This document shows, piece by piece, positions 17,288-26,332 of a stretch of 64,000 nt of DNA. Under the pieces are notes generated by a model. It saw only the letters and a program-made list of their open reading frames with translations, was not told the DNA's origin and made no database searches. The DNA is taken from the NCBI RefSeq assembly GCF_030296835.1, contig NZ_AP027922.1, positions 1,860,001-1,924,000 of the forward strand. The letters are read 5' to 3'. Origin of the DNA: Pseudoalteromonas sp. MM1. GTDB lineage: Bacteria > Pseudomonadota > Gammaproteobacteria > Enterobacterales > Alteromonadaceae. Position 1 is the stretch's first letter; the number at the start of each line of letters is the position of its first letter. The position numbers and the translations under genes are program-made.

Positions 17288-17926
17288 ATGCCTAAACAGG
17301 GTCCTAATCCAAATAACCCAGCCCCTGTTGAGGGCTTTCCTCAGGTTGGTTTTTTAAAAAACTTTATTACCTCGCCTAATATAGTTGTGGGTGATTATAC
17401 CTATTACGACGATCCTGATGGCCCTGAAAACTTCGAAAAAAATGTCCTTTACCATTTCGATTTTATTGGAGACCGCCTCATTATTGGCAAATTTTGCGCC
17501 ATAGCTAAAAACGTAACCTTTATAATGAACGGCGCTAATCATCAAACAGCGGGGTTTTCTACTTATCCATTTTTTATATTTGGCAACGGCTGGGAAAAAT
17601 CGGCCCCACAAGCTGGCGAGTTACCCTTTAAAGGCGATACGGTTATCGGTCACGATGTATGGATTGGCTATGACGCAACCATAATGCCTGGGGTAAATAT
17701 TGGCAGTGGTTCTATTATTGCAAGTAAATCAGTAGTTACCTGCGATGTACCCGCTTATAGCGTGGTAGGTGGTAATCCGGCAAAAGTAATTAAGCACAGG
17801 TTTGATAGCAACACAATAAATACGTTATTAGATATAGCTTGGTGGGATTGGAGCAATGAAAGAATCACTGCTCATCTAGATGCCATTACTCAGTGTGATT
17901 TAAACGCTTTAGTAAAGCTTAAATAA
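17288..17926 (+). CDS. Vat/CatB-family xenobiotic acetyltransferase
   Basis: A 212-residue left-handed beta-helix acyltransferase of the hexapeptide family. It follows streptogramin A acetyltransferases (Vat) closely in pattern: [12 protein letters not shown] near the N terminus, [29 protein letters not shown] with the catalytic His (85), [29 protein letters not shown] and a WWDW motif near the end. Family members O-acetylate group A streptogramins or, in the CatB branch, chloramphenicol; the native substrate of chromosomal marine homologues is unknown. It starts 18 nt after the iron ATPase gene with its own GAGGTAG ribosome site, so it is probably in the same transcript. Confidence 0.85.
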   Translation: MPKQGPNPNNPAPVEGFPQVGFLKNFITSPNIVVGDYTYYDDPDGPENFEKNVLYHFDFIGDRLIIGKFCAIAKNVTFIMNGANHQTAGFSTYPFFIFGNGWEKSAPQAGELPFKGDTVIGHDVWIGYDATIMPGVNIGSGSIIASKSVVTCDVPAYSVVGGNPAKVIKHRFDSNTINTLLDIAWWDWSNERITAHLDAITQCDLNALVKLK

Positions 17927-17944
17927 CCCATAAGTAACACTTAC

Positions 17945-18388
17945 CTACCACTCAAACATGTACGCCATTTTACTAATGGTTTTTAAAGGCACGTTATGCG
18001 TGTTGCGCTTAGCGTATAGATGCTGCATGGATTTGTCTCTTACTTCACCAACAATAACTTCTTTTACTTGATAGCCAAGTGCATGTGCTGCTTGAGAGTA
18101 CGCAATAAACTCCCACTTTTTTATATTGGTGTTATCAACAATTACAAGCGGTATATTTTGCGCTAAAGCATTAATAAAGCGCGCTAAATTTAAATTATGA
18201 TATTGCGGTAGCTTAAATTTATCAAAGTGATACTCGCCTTGTTCATTAACAAAGTAGTCATCAGTTGAGCAAATTAAATACTGGCTTGTATCTACTCCAC
18301 CTAGCTCATCTGCTAGGGTTTGTGCATAGTAAGACTTACCACTTCCTGGTAGCCCTCTTAAAATAAAAACTTGTTTCATAGCATCCAT
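17945..18388 (-). CDS. P-loop kinase-like protein (N4BP2/zeta-type AAA_33 fold)
   Basis: A 147-residue single-domain P-loop protein. Walker A GLPGSGKS is at residues 12-19, STDDYF follows as the acceptor-side motif, and VIVDNTN at mid-protein is the hallmark of the NEDD4BP2-like/AAA_33 kinases that act on polynucleotide or small-molecule hydroxyls. The substrate is unknown. Either the first ATG or the Met four codons on could be the start. It converges with the acetyltransferase gene, 18 bp away, and has no partner gene, so a toxin role is not supported. Confidence 0.75.
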   Translation of the reverse strand: MDAMKQVFILRGLPGSGKSYYAQTLADELGGVDTSQYLICSTDDYFVNEQGEYHFDKFKLPQYHNLNLARFINALAQNIPLVIVDNTNIKKWEFIAYSQAAHALGYQVKEVIVGEVRDKSMQHLYAKRNTHNVPLKTISKMAYMFEW

Positions 18389-18662
18389 TTTTAGGTAATG
18401 GTAAACGTTTGTACGAATAGTTTAATAATGCCATAAAATCACTAAATTTCAGAGCATCAAATGATAATAGTGGTAATTTAAAGCAAAAAACGCTTTAAAA
18501 GTAACCCACTTGCATAAAAACTTTTAAAGAGTTGCTCACAATAGTTTTTTTATTTTATTTAACTAGGTAAGATACACGGTTCAAGTTCAACGCGCTAAAT
18601 TTAACCATAGCGTTGAATAGTTAATATTATACAGTTAGGCAACTTATATCATTGGAGTGAAG

Positions 18663-20060
18663 ATGAGCCATTTAGCGATTTCAGAGCTATTAAAAGGCAA
18701 TGTTGCGGTAGACAGCCAAGTGACAGTAAAAGGCTGGATCCGTACACGCCGCGATTCAAAAGCAGGAATATCATTTTTAGCCGTTCATGACGGTTCGTGT
18801 TTTGATCCTATTCAAGCGGTAGTTCCTAATTCACTAAATAATTATGATGAAGTTACTAGCTTAACAGCCGGTTGTTCTGTGTCGGTTACTGGTGTGTTAG
18901 TACAATCTGCAGGTAAAGGTCAGTCATTTGAAATTCAAGCTAATTCTGTCACAGTTTTAGGTTGGGTAGAAAACCCAGATTCGTACCCTATGGCGGCTAA
19001 GCGCCACAGCATTGAGTATTTACGTGAGCACGCTCACCTTCGCCCTCGTACAAATATGATAGGTGCTGTAACACGTGTGCGTAACTGTTTAGCACAAGCT
19101 ATTCACCGTTTTTACCACGAGCAAGGCTTTTATTGGATCAGCACACCAATCATCACAGCCAGTGACTGTGAAGGCGCAGGTGAAATGTTCCGCGTATCAA
19201 CACTTGATATGCAAAACTTGCCACGCACTGATAAAGGCGACGTTGATTACAGCGAAGACTTTTTTGGTAAAGAAGCCTTTTTAACGGTATCTGGCCAATT
19301 AAATGGCGAAACGTATGCATCGGCTATGTCAAAAATTTACACCTTTGGCCCAACATTCCGTGCAGAAAACTCAAACACGTCTCGCCACTTAGCTGAGTTT
19401 TGGATGGTTGAACCTGAAGTAGCATTTGCTGATTTAGAAGATATTGCAAAACTTGCTGAAAACATGCTTAAGTATGTATTTAAAGCGGTACTTGAAGAGC
19501 GCCGTGACGATATGGAATTTTTTGCACAACGTATCGAAAAAACAGCCATTAGCCGTTTAGAAGAGTTTGTAGAAAAAGACTTTGCTCAAGTTGATTACAC
19601 TGACGCTGTAGAAATTCTTAAAGCGTGTGGAAAGAAATTTGAGTACGCTGTTGAATGGGGTGTAGATTTACAGTCTGAGCACGAGCGCTACTTAGCAGAA
19701 GAGCACTTTAAAGCACCGGTTGTTATTAAAAACTACCCGCGCGATATAAAAGCGTTTTACATGCGCCAAAACGAAGACGGTAAAACCGTTGCCGCTATGG
19801 ACGTTGTAGCGCCAGGCATTGGTGAAATTATTGGTGGTTCACAACGTGAAGAGCGTCTTGATGTGCTTGACGCCCGTTTAGATGAAATGGGCTTAAACAA
19901 AGAAGATTACAGCTGGTACCGCGATTTACGTAAATACGGTAGCGTACCACACTCTGGCTTTGGTTTAGGTTTTGAACGCCTAGTTGCTTATGTTACAGGT
20001 ATGGGCAACGTACGTGATGTGATTGCCTTCCCTCGCACTAAAGGTAGCGCAACGTACTAA
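18663..20060 (+). CDS. asnS: Asparaginyl-tRNA synthetase
   Basis: Class IIb synthetase that charges tRNA-Asn in the cytosol. The 465-residue protein has the N-terminal OB-fold anticodon-binding domain ([20 protein letters not shown]) and a class II core with motif 2 [20 protein letters not shown] and motif 3 [15 protein letters not shown]. The ATG at 18663, behind TTGGAGTG, matches the E. coli start; an in-frame GTG two codons earlier is less likely. The 274 nt upstream show no leader-peptide or riboswitch structure that I can recognise. Confidence 0.97.
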   Translation: MSHLAISELLKGNVAVDSQVTVKGWIRTRRDSKAGISFLAVHDGSCFDPIQAVVPNSLNNYDEVTSLTAGCSVSVTGVLVQSAGKGQSFEIQANSVTVLGWVENPDSYPMAAKRHSIEYLREHAHLRPRTNMIGAVTRVRNCLAQAIHRFYHEQGFYWISTPIITASDCEGAGEMFRVSTLDMQNLPRTDKGDVDYSEDFFGKEAFLTVSGQLNGETYASAMSKIYTFGPTFRAENSNTSRHLAEFWMVEPEVAFADLEDIAKLAENMLKYVFKAVLEERRDDMEFFAQRIEKTAISRLEEFVEKDFAQVDYTDAVEILKACGKKFEYAVEWGVDLQSEHERYLAEEHFKAPVVIKNYPRDIKAFYMRQNEDGKTVAAMDVVAPGIGEIIGGSQREERLDVLDARLDEMGLNKEDYSWYRDLRKYGSVPHSGFGLGFERLVAYVTGMGNVRDVIAFPRTKGSATY

Positions 20061-20077
20061 TCAAATTGATTGATTTT

Positions 20078-20105
20078 AAAAGCCAGCTTAGTTGCTGGCT
20101 TTTTT
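20078..20105 (+). terminator. asnS terminator
   Basis: The stem AGCCAGC (20081-20087) / GCTGGCT (20094-20100) with flanking A/T pairs is followed by a T run. The stem sequence is the same as that of the gloA/htpX terminator at 4621. Confidence 0.85.
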
Positions 20106-20212
20106 AATGCCTGTTGAACTTTATTGATTGCTTTAAAGTATTGTTTATAAATTAGAGATTTATAAATTTTCAGCTATAGTTTTTATAACACATTCGTTAT
20201 TTGGCTAACAGC

Positions 20213-21145
20213 ATGATAAAAAACCTTATTTTGGCAGCCACCGTACTGCTTTCCTCATCTAATATTGCAACATCAGTTTCTAATATTGAACCCGAGCACA
20301 AGCCTTTACTTATAGGTGGTTCTTCTTCGGTCTCACACCTTTTGCATATTTTAAAGCCTAACTATGAAAAACAAACTAATACCGCCATGCAAGTCCGCTC
20401 TATGGGTAGCACCAAGGGCATTAAAGCAATAGCGCAAAACATTATTGATGTTGGTACAGCATCGCGCTACTTAACCAATGCAGAGCAAGAGCAATACCCT
20501 CATGTACGCCAAATTGTTATTGCGCAAGACGCGCTGGTATTTTTTACTAACAAAAAAAATAACATTAATTCGCTAAGTGTAGAGCAGCTCAGCGACATTT
20601 ATTCGGGTAAATATAAAACGTGGCAAGAAGTTAACCCAAATTATAAACCAGAGACACAAAGAGATAATAAAATTCTCCTGTTTAGTAAGGCCTATAACCA
20701 CGGCACATTTGATATTTTATTAGAGTTTTTAAACCTGACTTTTATGCGTGTTCCTAATGGTAATACGATTAAGCTAAAACCTGCAGGTAACCGCGGCTTG
20801 TTTCCAAAAATGGAAGTGCAAATGTATGACGAATTCAATCAAGCACTTGGCATAGTACAACGTATGCCCAATGCTATTGCTTTTGACTCTTTCGGAGCAA
20901 TCTCGCAACTGCAGGGCTCTAAAAAAATAAATAAAATAAATTTACTTGGTATCGATGGTGTTCACGTTTCAGATGAAACGATTAAAAATGGTGAATATAC
21001 GTTTGTTCGCCCTCTAATTTTACTGGTAAATAGCCAATCGAGCCGCTCTGTAGAACAAACTGAAGTGTTGCTCAATCTATTAAAAGATAACCGTGTTTTA
21101 AATACTTTGTCAGCGCATCATTATTCTATGGTTGAGACTGAATAA
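20213..21145 (+). CDS. Orphan PstS-like periplasmic substrate-binding protein
   Basis: The 310-residue protein has a signal peptide (about residues 1-21) and the type 2 periplasmic-binding fold of PstS-like proteins. GGSSSVSHLLHIL is the first ligand loop, MGSTKGIKAI the second, and SVEQLSDIYSGKYKTWQEV the characteristic PstS hinge region. No pst permease or ATPase gene is adjacent, so it may serve a distant transporter or act in phosphate sensing or scavenging. The ATG at 20213 is taken; the frame extends to a TTG at 20201, and neither has a clear ribosome site. No Pho box was noticed upstream. Confidence 0.75.
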   Translation: MIKNLILAATVLLSSSNIATSVSNIEPEHKPLLIGGSSSVSHLLHILKPNYEKQTNTAMQVRSMGSTKGIKAIAQNIIDVGTASRYLTNAEQEQYPHVRQIVIAQDALVFFTNKKNNINSLSVEQLSDIYSGKYKTWQEVNPNYKPETQRDNKILLFSKAYNHGTFDILLEFLNLTFMRVPNGNTIKLKPAGNRGLFPKMEVQMYDEFNQALGIVQRMPNAIAFDSFGAISQLQGSKKINKINLLGIDGVHVSDETIKNGEYTFVRPLILLVNSQSSRSVEQTEVLLNLLKDNRVLNTLSAHHYSMVETE

Positions 21146-21181
21146 AAAAAGCCGCAGGAACCTAAGTTCACCGCGGCTTTA
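21146..21181. terminator. Bidirectional terminator between the PstS-like gene and etfA
   Basis: AAAGCCGC pairs with GCGGCTTT across an interrupted stem that also contains GGAAC/GTTC, with A-rich and T-rich flanks. It lies between convergent genes. Confidence 0.7.
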
Positions 21182-21195
21182 CAACCAGAATATGT

Positions 21196-22122
21196 TTATA
21201 GCGCGTTTTCAAGCTGCGGTAGCACCTCAAATAAGTCAGCAACCAACCCGTAATCTGCCACCTGAAATATAGGCGCGTCTGGGTCTTTATTAATCGCTAC
21301 AATAACTTTTGAGTCTTTCATGCCTGCTAAATGCTGAATAGCACCACTTATGCCAACGGCAATATACAGATTAGGCGCAACAATTTTACCCGTTTGACCT
21401 ACTTGCATATCGTTCGGTACAAAGCCTGCATCAACCGCTGCACGAGACGCACCAACCGCTGCGCCCAGCTTGTCAGCAATACCGTTTAATAAAGTAAAGT
21501 TTTCTCCATTTTGCATGCCGCGGCCACCTGATATAACCACCTCTGCAGCAGTTAGCTCAGGACGTTCCGACTCGGTTTGCTCTACACTTACAAAGTCACT
21601 CAATTGAGTATCACTGAGCGCTTCTAACGCATTTATGCTTGCAGGTGATTGTTGGCTTTGTAAGTCAAAACTACTCGCTCGTACGGTGATCACTTTTTTA
21701 CTATCAAGCGATTTAACCGTGGCAATTGCATTACCAGCGTATATGGGGCGTTTAAATGTATCGCTATCTATTACTTCTATTATTTCCGACACTTGCGCTA
21801 CATCTAAAAGCGCTGCAACGCGAGGCATAAAGTTTTTACCTGTGGTAGTTGCACTGGCAATAATATGCGTATAATTATCAGCAATAGTTAAAACAAGCTC
21901 GGCCATATTTTCAGCTAACTGATGTTGATAAAGTGCATTATCGGCGATCAGCACTGTTGTAACACCTTCAATACTGGCAACCTCTTCGCTCATTGTACCT
22001 ACATTTAAACCCGCTATAAGTACATCTATATCAAAGCCTAATTTACTTGCCGCATTGATTGTTTTTGAGGTTTCTGGTTTTAGTGCACCGTTATCGTGCT
22101 CTGCAATTACAAGTGTTTTCAT
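21196..22122 (-). CDS. etfA: Electron transfer flavoprotein, alpha subunit
   Basis: The FAD-binding subunit of the soluble heterodimer that carries electrons from acyl-CoA dehydrogenases to ETF:quinone oxidoreductase. The 308-residue protein ends in the FAD domain with VGQTGKIVAPNLYIAVGISG and IVAINKDPDAPIFQVADYG, both diagnostic of EtfA. Its start codon follows the etfB stop with no gap. The operon partner of the dimer is etfB and the acceptor gene diverges upstream. Confidence 0.96.
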   Translation of the reverse strand: MKTLVIAEHDNGALKPETSKTINAASKLGFDIDVLIAGLNVGTMSEEVASIEGVTTVLIADNALYQHQLAENMAELVLTIADNYTHIIASATTTGKNFMPRVAALLDVAQVSEIIEVIDSDTFKRPIYAGNAIATVKSLDSKKVITVRASSFDLQSQQSPASINALEALSDTQLSDFVSVEQTESERPELTAAEVVISGGRGMQNGENFTLLNGIADKLGAAVGASRAAVDAGFVPNDMQVGQTGKIVAPNLYIAVGISGAIQHLAGMKDSKVIVAINKDPDAPIFQVADYGLVADLFEVLPQLENAL

Positions 22123-22872
22123 TTAAATCACCTTTGCCTCTGTTTTAAGTTTCTCTACCAGCTGGGCTACATCTTCCACAATAATACCGCCACTGCGCTT
22201 AGCCGGCTCTTCTACTTTTATTAACTGTACGCGGGGTGTTAAATCAACACCTAACGAATCTGCTGCTATTACATCAAGTGGTTTACGCTTTGCTTTCATT
22301 ATATTTGGCAGCGATGCATAGCGAGGCTCGTTTAAGCGTAAATCGGTGGTTACAATAGCGGGCAATTTAAGAGCAACTGTTTGTAAGCCACCATCTACTT
22401 CACGGGTTACATTAACTGTATTGCCGTTTATATCCACTTTAGAGGCAAATGTACCTTGGCCGCGCTTGGTTAAAGCCGCTAGCATTTGGCCTGTTTGGTT
22501 GTTGTCGGAGTCAATAGATTGTTTGCCTAAAATAACTAGTTCAGGGGCTTCTTGCTCAACCAACTTAGCTAATAATTTAGCAATGTGTAGCGATTCTAGT
22601 TTTTCATCGGTTTCGATGTGTATGGCTTTATCTGCACCTAATGCCAGTGCGGTGCGAAGCTGCTCTTGCGCTGCTTTTGCACCAATTGTTACCGCTATAA
22701 CCTCGGTTGCTGTGCCCGCTTCTTTTAATCGAATGGCTTCTTCTATCGCAATTTCACAAAATGGGTTCATTGCCATTTTTACATTTGCTAAGTCAACGTC
22801 GCTGTTGTCAGCCTTTACGCGTGCTTTAACGTTGTAATCGATCACTCTTTTTATTGGAACGAGAACTTTCAT
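22123..22872 (-). CDS. etfB: Electron transfer flavoprotein, beta subunit
   Basis: The AMP-binding subunit of ETF. The 249-residue protein begins [20 protein letters not shown] and contains [15 protein letters not shown] and the recognition-loop region [20 protein letters not shown] typical of EtfB. It is the promoter-proximal gene of etfBA, with AGGA just upstream of the start, and diverges from the quinone oxidoreductase gene across about 200 bp holding two LiuR-type sites. Confidence 0.96.
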   Translation of the reverse strand: MKVLVPIKRVIDYNVKARVKADNSDVDLANVKMAMNPFCEIAIEEAIRLKEAGTATEVIAVTIGAKAAQEQLRTALALGADKAIHIETDEKLESLHIAKLLAKLVEQEAPELVILGKQSIDSDNNQTGQMLAALTKRGQGTFASKVDINGNTVNVTREVDGGLQTVALKLPAIVTTDLRLNEPRYASLPNIMKAKRKPLDVIAADSLGVDLTPRVQLIKVEEPAKRSGGIIVEDVAQLVEKLKTEAKVI

Positions 22873-22902
22873 AGGAACTCCATCTATATTTAAACCTACA
22901 AG

Positions 22903-22918
22903 CTAACGTGTACGTCAA
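22903..22918. promoter_or_regulatory. LiuR-type operator, etfB-proximal copy
   Basis: Read on the minus strand it is TTGACGTACACGTTAG, close to the LiuR consensus known from gammaproteobacteria (TTKACGTWWACGTMAA). It is 31 bp from the etfB start codon and acts with the stronger copy at 22951. Confidence 0.6.
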
Positions 22919-22950
22919 CCTATTTATTTTATGAATTCAGACTACTTCCT

Positions 22951-22968
22951 GTTGACGTAAACGTCAAC
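22951..22968. promoter_or_regulatory. LiuR-type operator in the etfBA/etfD divergent region
   Basis: GTTGACGTAAACGTCAAC is an 18-bp palindrome with 8-bp perfect arms. It matches the published LiuR motif for branched-chain amino acid and acyl-CoA catabolism genes. LiuR is a MerR-family repressor; its gene is not in this window. Confidence 0.72.
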
Positions 22969-23078
22969 CTAAAATAACCTTAAAGTATTCACAGCCTGTA
23001 ACATTTAATGTGCAAGTATTAAAAAGGCTGCATTGCTTATCTAATTTAGCTAAGCCCGTCATTGATTAAGAGGTTATT

Positions 23079-24725
23079 ATGGTCGAACGTGAAACCATGG
23101 AATTTGATGTAGTTATTGTAGGTGCAGGCCCCGCGGGCCTTGCCAGTGCAATTAAGCTCGCACAGCTAGCGCAAGAAAAACAACAAGAACAAACTATCTG
23201 TGTGGTAGAAAAAGGCTCAGAGGTAGGCGCGCATATTCTTTCAGGCGCGGTATTTGAAACCAAGGCCTTAGATGAGCTTTTGCCTAACTGGCAAGAGCTT
23301 GGCGCTCCTGTGGCCACACAAGTTACGCAGGATGAAATTTATTGGTTTAATAACAGCGAAAAAGCCACTACTCTTCCTCGCTTTGCTACCCCTAAAACAT
23401 TTCATAATGAAGGCAACTATATAGTTTCGATGGGCAATGTGTGCCGATGGCTTGCCGAGCAAGCTGAAAATTTAGGCGTTGAAATATTCCCAGGTTTTAG
23501 CGCTCACTCTTTAATTATTGAGCAAAACACCGTTAAAGGCATTATTACGGGCGATATGGGCGTTGATAAAGACGGCAATGAAAAAGATGGTTATATGCCT
23601 GGTATGGAACTTCGCGCTAAATACACTGTATTTGCGGAGGGGTGTCGCGGCCATTTAGGCAAGCAACTTATTAATGAGTTTGCCCTTGATAAAGATGTGT
23701 CACCACAGCACTATGGCCTAGGTTTTAAAGAAATTTGGCAAATTGATCCTAGTAAACATCAACAAGGTAAAGTAGTTCACGGTACAGGATGGCCACTGAG
23801 TGGCGATACCAATGGTGGCTCTTTTATGTATCACTGCGATAACAATCAAGTAGTTGTAGGGTTAATTGTTGATTTAAATTATTCAAACCCGCATTTAAGC
23901 CCGTTTGATGAGTTTCAGCGAATGAAACAGCACCCTATTTTTAAGCAAACCCTTGAAGGGGGCGAGCGCATTGCCTATGGTGCCCGTGCTATTGCAAAAG
24001 GCGGTCTTCACTCGCTACCTAAAATGCATTTTGCCGGTGGCCTACTAATAGGCTGTGATGCAGGTACGCTCAATTTTGCTAAAATTAAAGGTAACCATAC
24101 CGCCATGAAGTCAGGTATGGTTGCGGCAGAAGTTATTTTTAAAGCGCTCCAAAATGGCCAAGCAAATACTGATTTAACTGACTATAAAAACGCATTTGAA
24201 AATTCATGGGCATATAAGGAGCTTTACCAATCGCGTAACTTTGGCCCTGCCATGCACACTTTAGGTAAGTTTATAGGCGGTGCGTATAATACCCTTGATC
24301 AAAATATCTTCAACGGTGCACTGCCCTTTACCTTTAAAGACAACACCCCCGATTACGATACGTTAAAAGATGCTGCTTCAAGCACTAAAATTGACTACCC
24401 TAAGCCTGATGGTCTACTTAGTTTTGATAAACTCTCTAGTGTATTTTTATCTAATACTAACCATGAAGAGTCGCAACCTTGCCATTTAAAACTTAAAGAT
24501 CCCGCCATTCCTATTTCTGTGAACTTAGTTAAATTTGATGAACCCGCGCAGCGTTACTGCCCAGCTGGTGTGTACGAAGTGCAAGAAATTGAAGGTGAAA
24601 ATCAGTTTGTGATCAATGCACAAAACTGTGTGCACTGTAAAACCTGTGATATTAAAGACCCGAGCCAAAATATTACTTGGGTAACACCCGAAGGTGCTGG
24701 TGGGCCCAACTACCCCAATATGTAA
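23079..24725 (+). CDS. etfD: Electron transfer flavoprotein-ubiquinone oxidoreductase
   Basis: Membrane-associated flavo-iron-sulfur enzyme that takes electrons from ETF and reduces ubiquinone. The 548-residue protein has the FAD Rossmann motif VVIVGAGPAGLASAI (about residues 10-24), the ETF-QO stretches VGAHILSGAVFETKALDELL and YGARAIAKGGLHSLP, and a C-terminal 4Fe-4S ferredoxin-like part with cysteines in RYCPAGVYE and CVHCKTCDIKDP. The ATG is preceded by GAGG. It is divergent from etfBA, and both sides probably answer to the LiuR-type sites between them. Confidence 0.96.
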   Translation: MVERETMEFDVVIVGAGPAGLASAIKLAQLAQEKQQEQTICVVEKGSEVGAHILSGAVFETKALDELLPNWQELGAPVATQVTQDEIYWFNNSEKATTLPRFATPKTFHNEGNYIVSMGNVCRWLAEQAENLGVEIFPGFSAHSLIIEQNTVKGIITGDMGVDKDGNEKDGYMPGMELRAKYTVFAEGCRGHLGKQLINEFALDKDVSPQHYGLGFKEIWQIDPSKHQQGKVVHGTGWPLSGDTNGGSFMYHCDNNQVVVGLIVDLNYSNPHLSPFDEFQRMKQHPIFKQTLEGGERIAYGARAIAKGGLHSLPKMHFAGGLLIGCDAGTLNFAKIKGNHTAMKSGMVAAEVIFKALQNGQANTDLTDYKNAFENSWAYKELYQSRNFGPAMHTLGKFIGGAYNTLDQNIFNGALPFTFKDNTPDYDTLKDAASSTKIDYPKPDGLLSFDKLSSVFLSNTNHEESQPCHLKLKDPAIPISVNLVKFDEPAQRYCPAGVYEVQEIEGENQFVINAQNCVHCKTCDIKDPSQNITWVTPEGAGGPNYPNM

Positions 24726-24795
24726 CTATTTTATGCACAAAGGTGCATTAAAAACGTATCTTTTACATATAAATTATAAACCTATCCTAAATTGC

Positions 24796-24816
24796 AGGGG
24801 CTTCGGCCCCTTTTTT
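24796..24816 (+). terminator. etfD terminator
   Basis: GGGGC (24797-24801), a TTCG tetraloop and GCCCC (24806-24810) are followed by six T residues: a textbook intrinsic terminator. Confidence 0.92.
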
Positions 24817-24858
24817 GCGGTATGCTCATAGGTAAGTTTCATAAAGTGAGTGATTGAT

Positions 24859-25323
24859 ATGCCGTCGTCAAATGTTGTATTTCGATTTTTAGCAGAGCCT
24901 ACCGATGTAAATTTTGGTGGGAAGGTTCATGGTGGAGTGGTCATGAAGTGGATTGACCAAGCAGGCTATGCGTGTGCTGCTGGTTGGAGTGGCCATTATT
25001 GCGTTACTGTTTCTGTTGCGGGGGTTAAATTTAGACGCCCTATTTTAGTTGGCCAAATTGTCGAAGTAGAAGCAAAAATTGCACATACAGGCTCAACAAG
25101 TATGCAAATATTTATTCAGGTACGCTGTGGCGATCCTAAAACACAAAACATGGTAGAGACAAACCACTGTGTTATTAGCTTTGTAGCAATGGACGAAACA
25201 GGTTACCCGGTAGAAGTACCTGCATTTAAAGCAGTAACAGATGAAGATAAAAAATTAGAAAACTACGCAATTAAAATGAAACAAATTGCAATTGAGACAG
25301 AAAATTTGCTCCATAAAGTATAA
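24859..25323 (+). CDS. Acyl-CoA thioesterase, hotdog fold (YciA-like)
   Basis: The 154-residue protein hydrolyses acyl-CoA thioesters in the family. The hotdog domain shows NFGGKVHGGVVMKWIDQAGY, which holds the conserved catalytic Asp of the YciA/BACH group, and VSVAGVKFRRPILVGQIVEV. The ATG at 24859 is preferred over an in-frame GTG nine nucleotides upstream. The closeness to etfD may reflect shared acyl-CoA metabolism, but the etfD terminator separates them and the chain-length preference cannot be read from the sequence. Confidence 0.85.
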   Translation: MPSSNVVFRFLAEPTDVNFGGKVHGGVVMKWIDQAGYACAAGWSGHYCVTVSVAGVKFRRPILVGQIVEVEAKIAHTGSTSMQIFIQVRCGDPKTQNMVETNHCVISFVAMDETGYPVEVPAFKAVTDEDKKLENYAIKMKQIAIETENLLHKV

Positions 25324-25416
25324 AAGTACAATGTAAAATTCACATAGACCATGTAAAAGGTACAACCTTTATTTAGAAAACAAAAAACTAAAAAAGTTCA
25401 ATCTGCTTATAAAAAA

Positions 25417-25468
25417 TACAAAATAGCCGTAAAAATGCCGTACAAGTCGTTTTTACGGCTATTTTGTA
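25417..25468. repeat. Perfect 19-bp inverted repeat before the outer-membrane barrel gene
   Basis: The arms at 25417-25435 and 25450-25468 (core TAGCCGTAAAAA / TTTTTACGGCTA) are perfectly complementary around a 14-nt loop. It lies about 95 bp after the thioesterase stop and 95 bp before the next start. There is no T run beyond the right arm, though the arm itself ends T-rich. It may be a terminator for the thioesterase gene, a palindromic repeat, or a structured leader element. Confidence 0.6.
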
Positions 25469-25562
25469 ACCATATATTATATTGGCATGCTCACTGCAAT
25501 TAACTAATTGTCGTTTGATAAGTTAAATCAAACATTTATTATTTTTTTAAAGGAGCTATACA

Positions 25563-26132
25563 ATGATTAAAACACTTTCTCTTTCTGCAATTGCTTTAGC
25601 AACACTGGGTTTTAACTCTGCAGCACACGCTGACATTACGGATTTTGATTCTCCTCGCATTTATACAGGTGTTGGTTATGGCCAATACTCATTTGAATTT
25701 GAAGACAGCGAAAACGACACTAAATTTGATGACGATGCACAAATGTTAAAAGGTTACATTGGTACACAATTTAACGAACACTTTAGTGTTGAGCTAGCTT
25801 ATCAAAATTTTGATGAAGTGAGCGACATCGACAGCAAAGCAGAAGTTGATGGTGTGTCATTAGCAGCTATTTTAGCGGCTCCGCTTTCTGAAAGCTTTTC
25901 TGTATATGCTAAAGGTGGTTGGTTTGAATGGGATGCAGATGTAGAGCAAGAGCTTCCTGTTGGCAGCATTTCAGCATCACAAGACGGTGGCGATGTATTT
26001 TACGGCGCTGGTATTCAATACGCGTTTTCTAGCAATGTTCAAATGCGCTTAGAGTACGAACGTTACGAATTAGATGATGAGATTGACCCAGAAATGGATG
26101 TTGCATCAGTATCTATTCAATACATGTTTTAA
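25563..26132 (+). CDS. Small outer-membrane beta-barrel protein (OmpA/OmpX-like barrel)
   Basis: The 189-residue precursor has a signal peptide ending ...SAAHA (about residue 23). The mature part has alternating amphipathic strands (RIYTGVGYGQYSFEF, HFSVELAYQNF, FSVYAKGGWFEW, DVFYGAGIQYAF, VQMRLEYERYEL), typical of an eight-stranded PF13505-type barrel, and ends VSIQYMF with the C-terminal Phe recognised by the BAM machinery. Loops are strongly acidic. The function is unknown. The start has an excellent AAAGGAG ribosome site. Confidence 0.85.
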   Translation: MIKTLSLSAIALATLGFNSAAHADITDFDSPRIYTGVGYGQYSFEFEDSENDTKFDDDAQMLKGYIGTQFNEHFSVELAYQNFDEVSDIDSKAEVDGVSLAAILAAPLSESFSVYAKGGWFEWDADVEQELPVGSISASQDGGDVFYGAGIQYAFSSNVQMRLEYERYELDDEIDPEMDVASVSIQYMF

Positions 26133-26150
26133 TAGTTTTTAAACCACTTA

Positions 26151-26177
26151 AGGGTGAGCCATGTGCTCACCTTTTTG
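26151..26177 (+). terminator. Terminator after the outer-membrane barrel gene
   Basis: GGTGAGC (26153-26159) pairs with GCTCACC (26165-26171) around CATGT and is followed by TTTTTG. Confidence 0.85.
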
Positions 26178-26332
26178 TTGCTTGCATATTTACATTAATT
26201 AGTACGAATTTTAAACCTATCAGTCTAAATAACAATTAAACCAGTTAGTCTAAAATATAACGAACTATGTGTACTGTTATAAATACTAAATAGAGGTAGA
26301 ATAGCGCCCTATTTTTAAGATAACTGAGCATT

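Noticed and set aside
17945..18388. Zeta-toxin-like module
   Set aside because: Only the P-loop kinase fold is shared; there is no antitoxin gene and the motifs fit N4BP2-type kinases better.
22346..22837. 163-codon open frame antisense to etfB
   Set aside because: etfB is certain in this region, and the antisense frame has no recognisable protein character.
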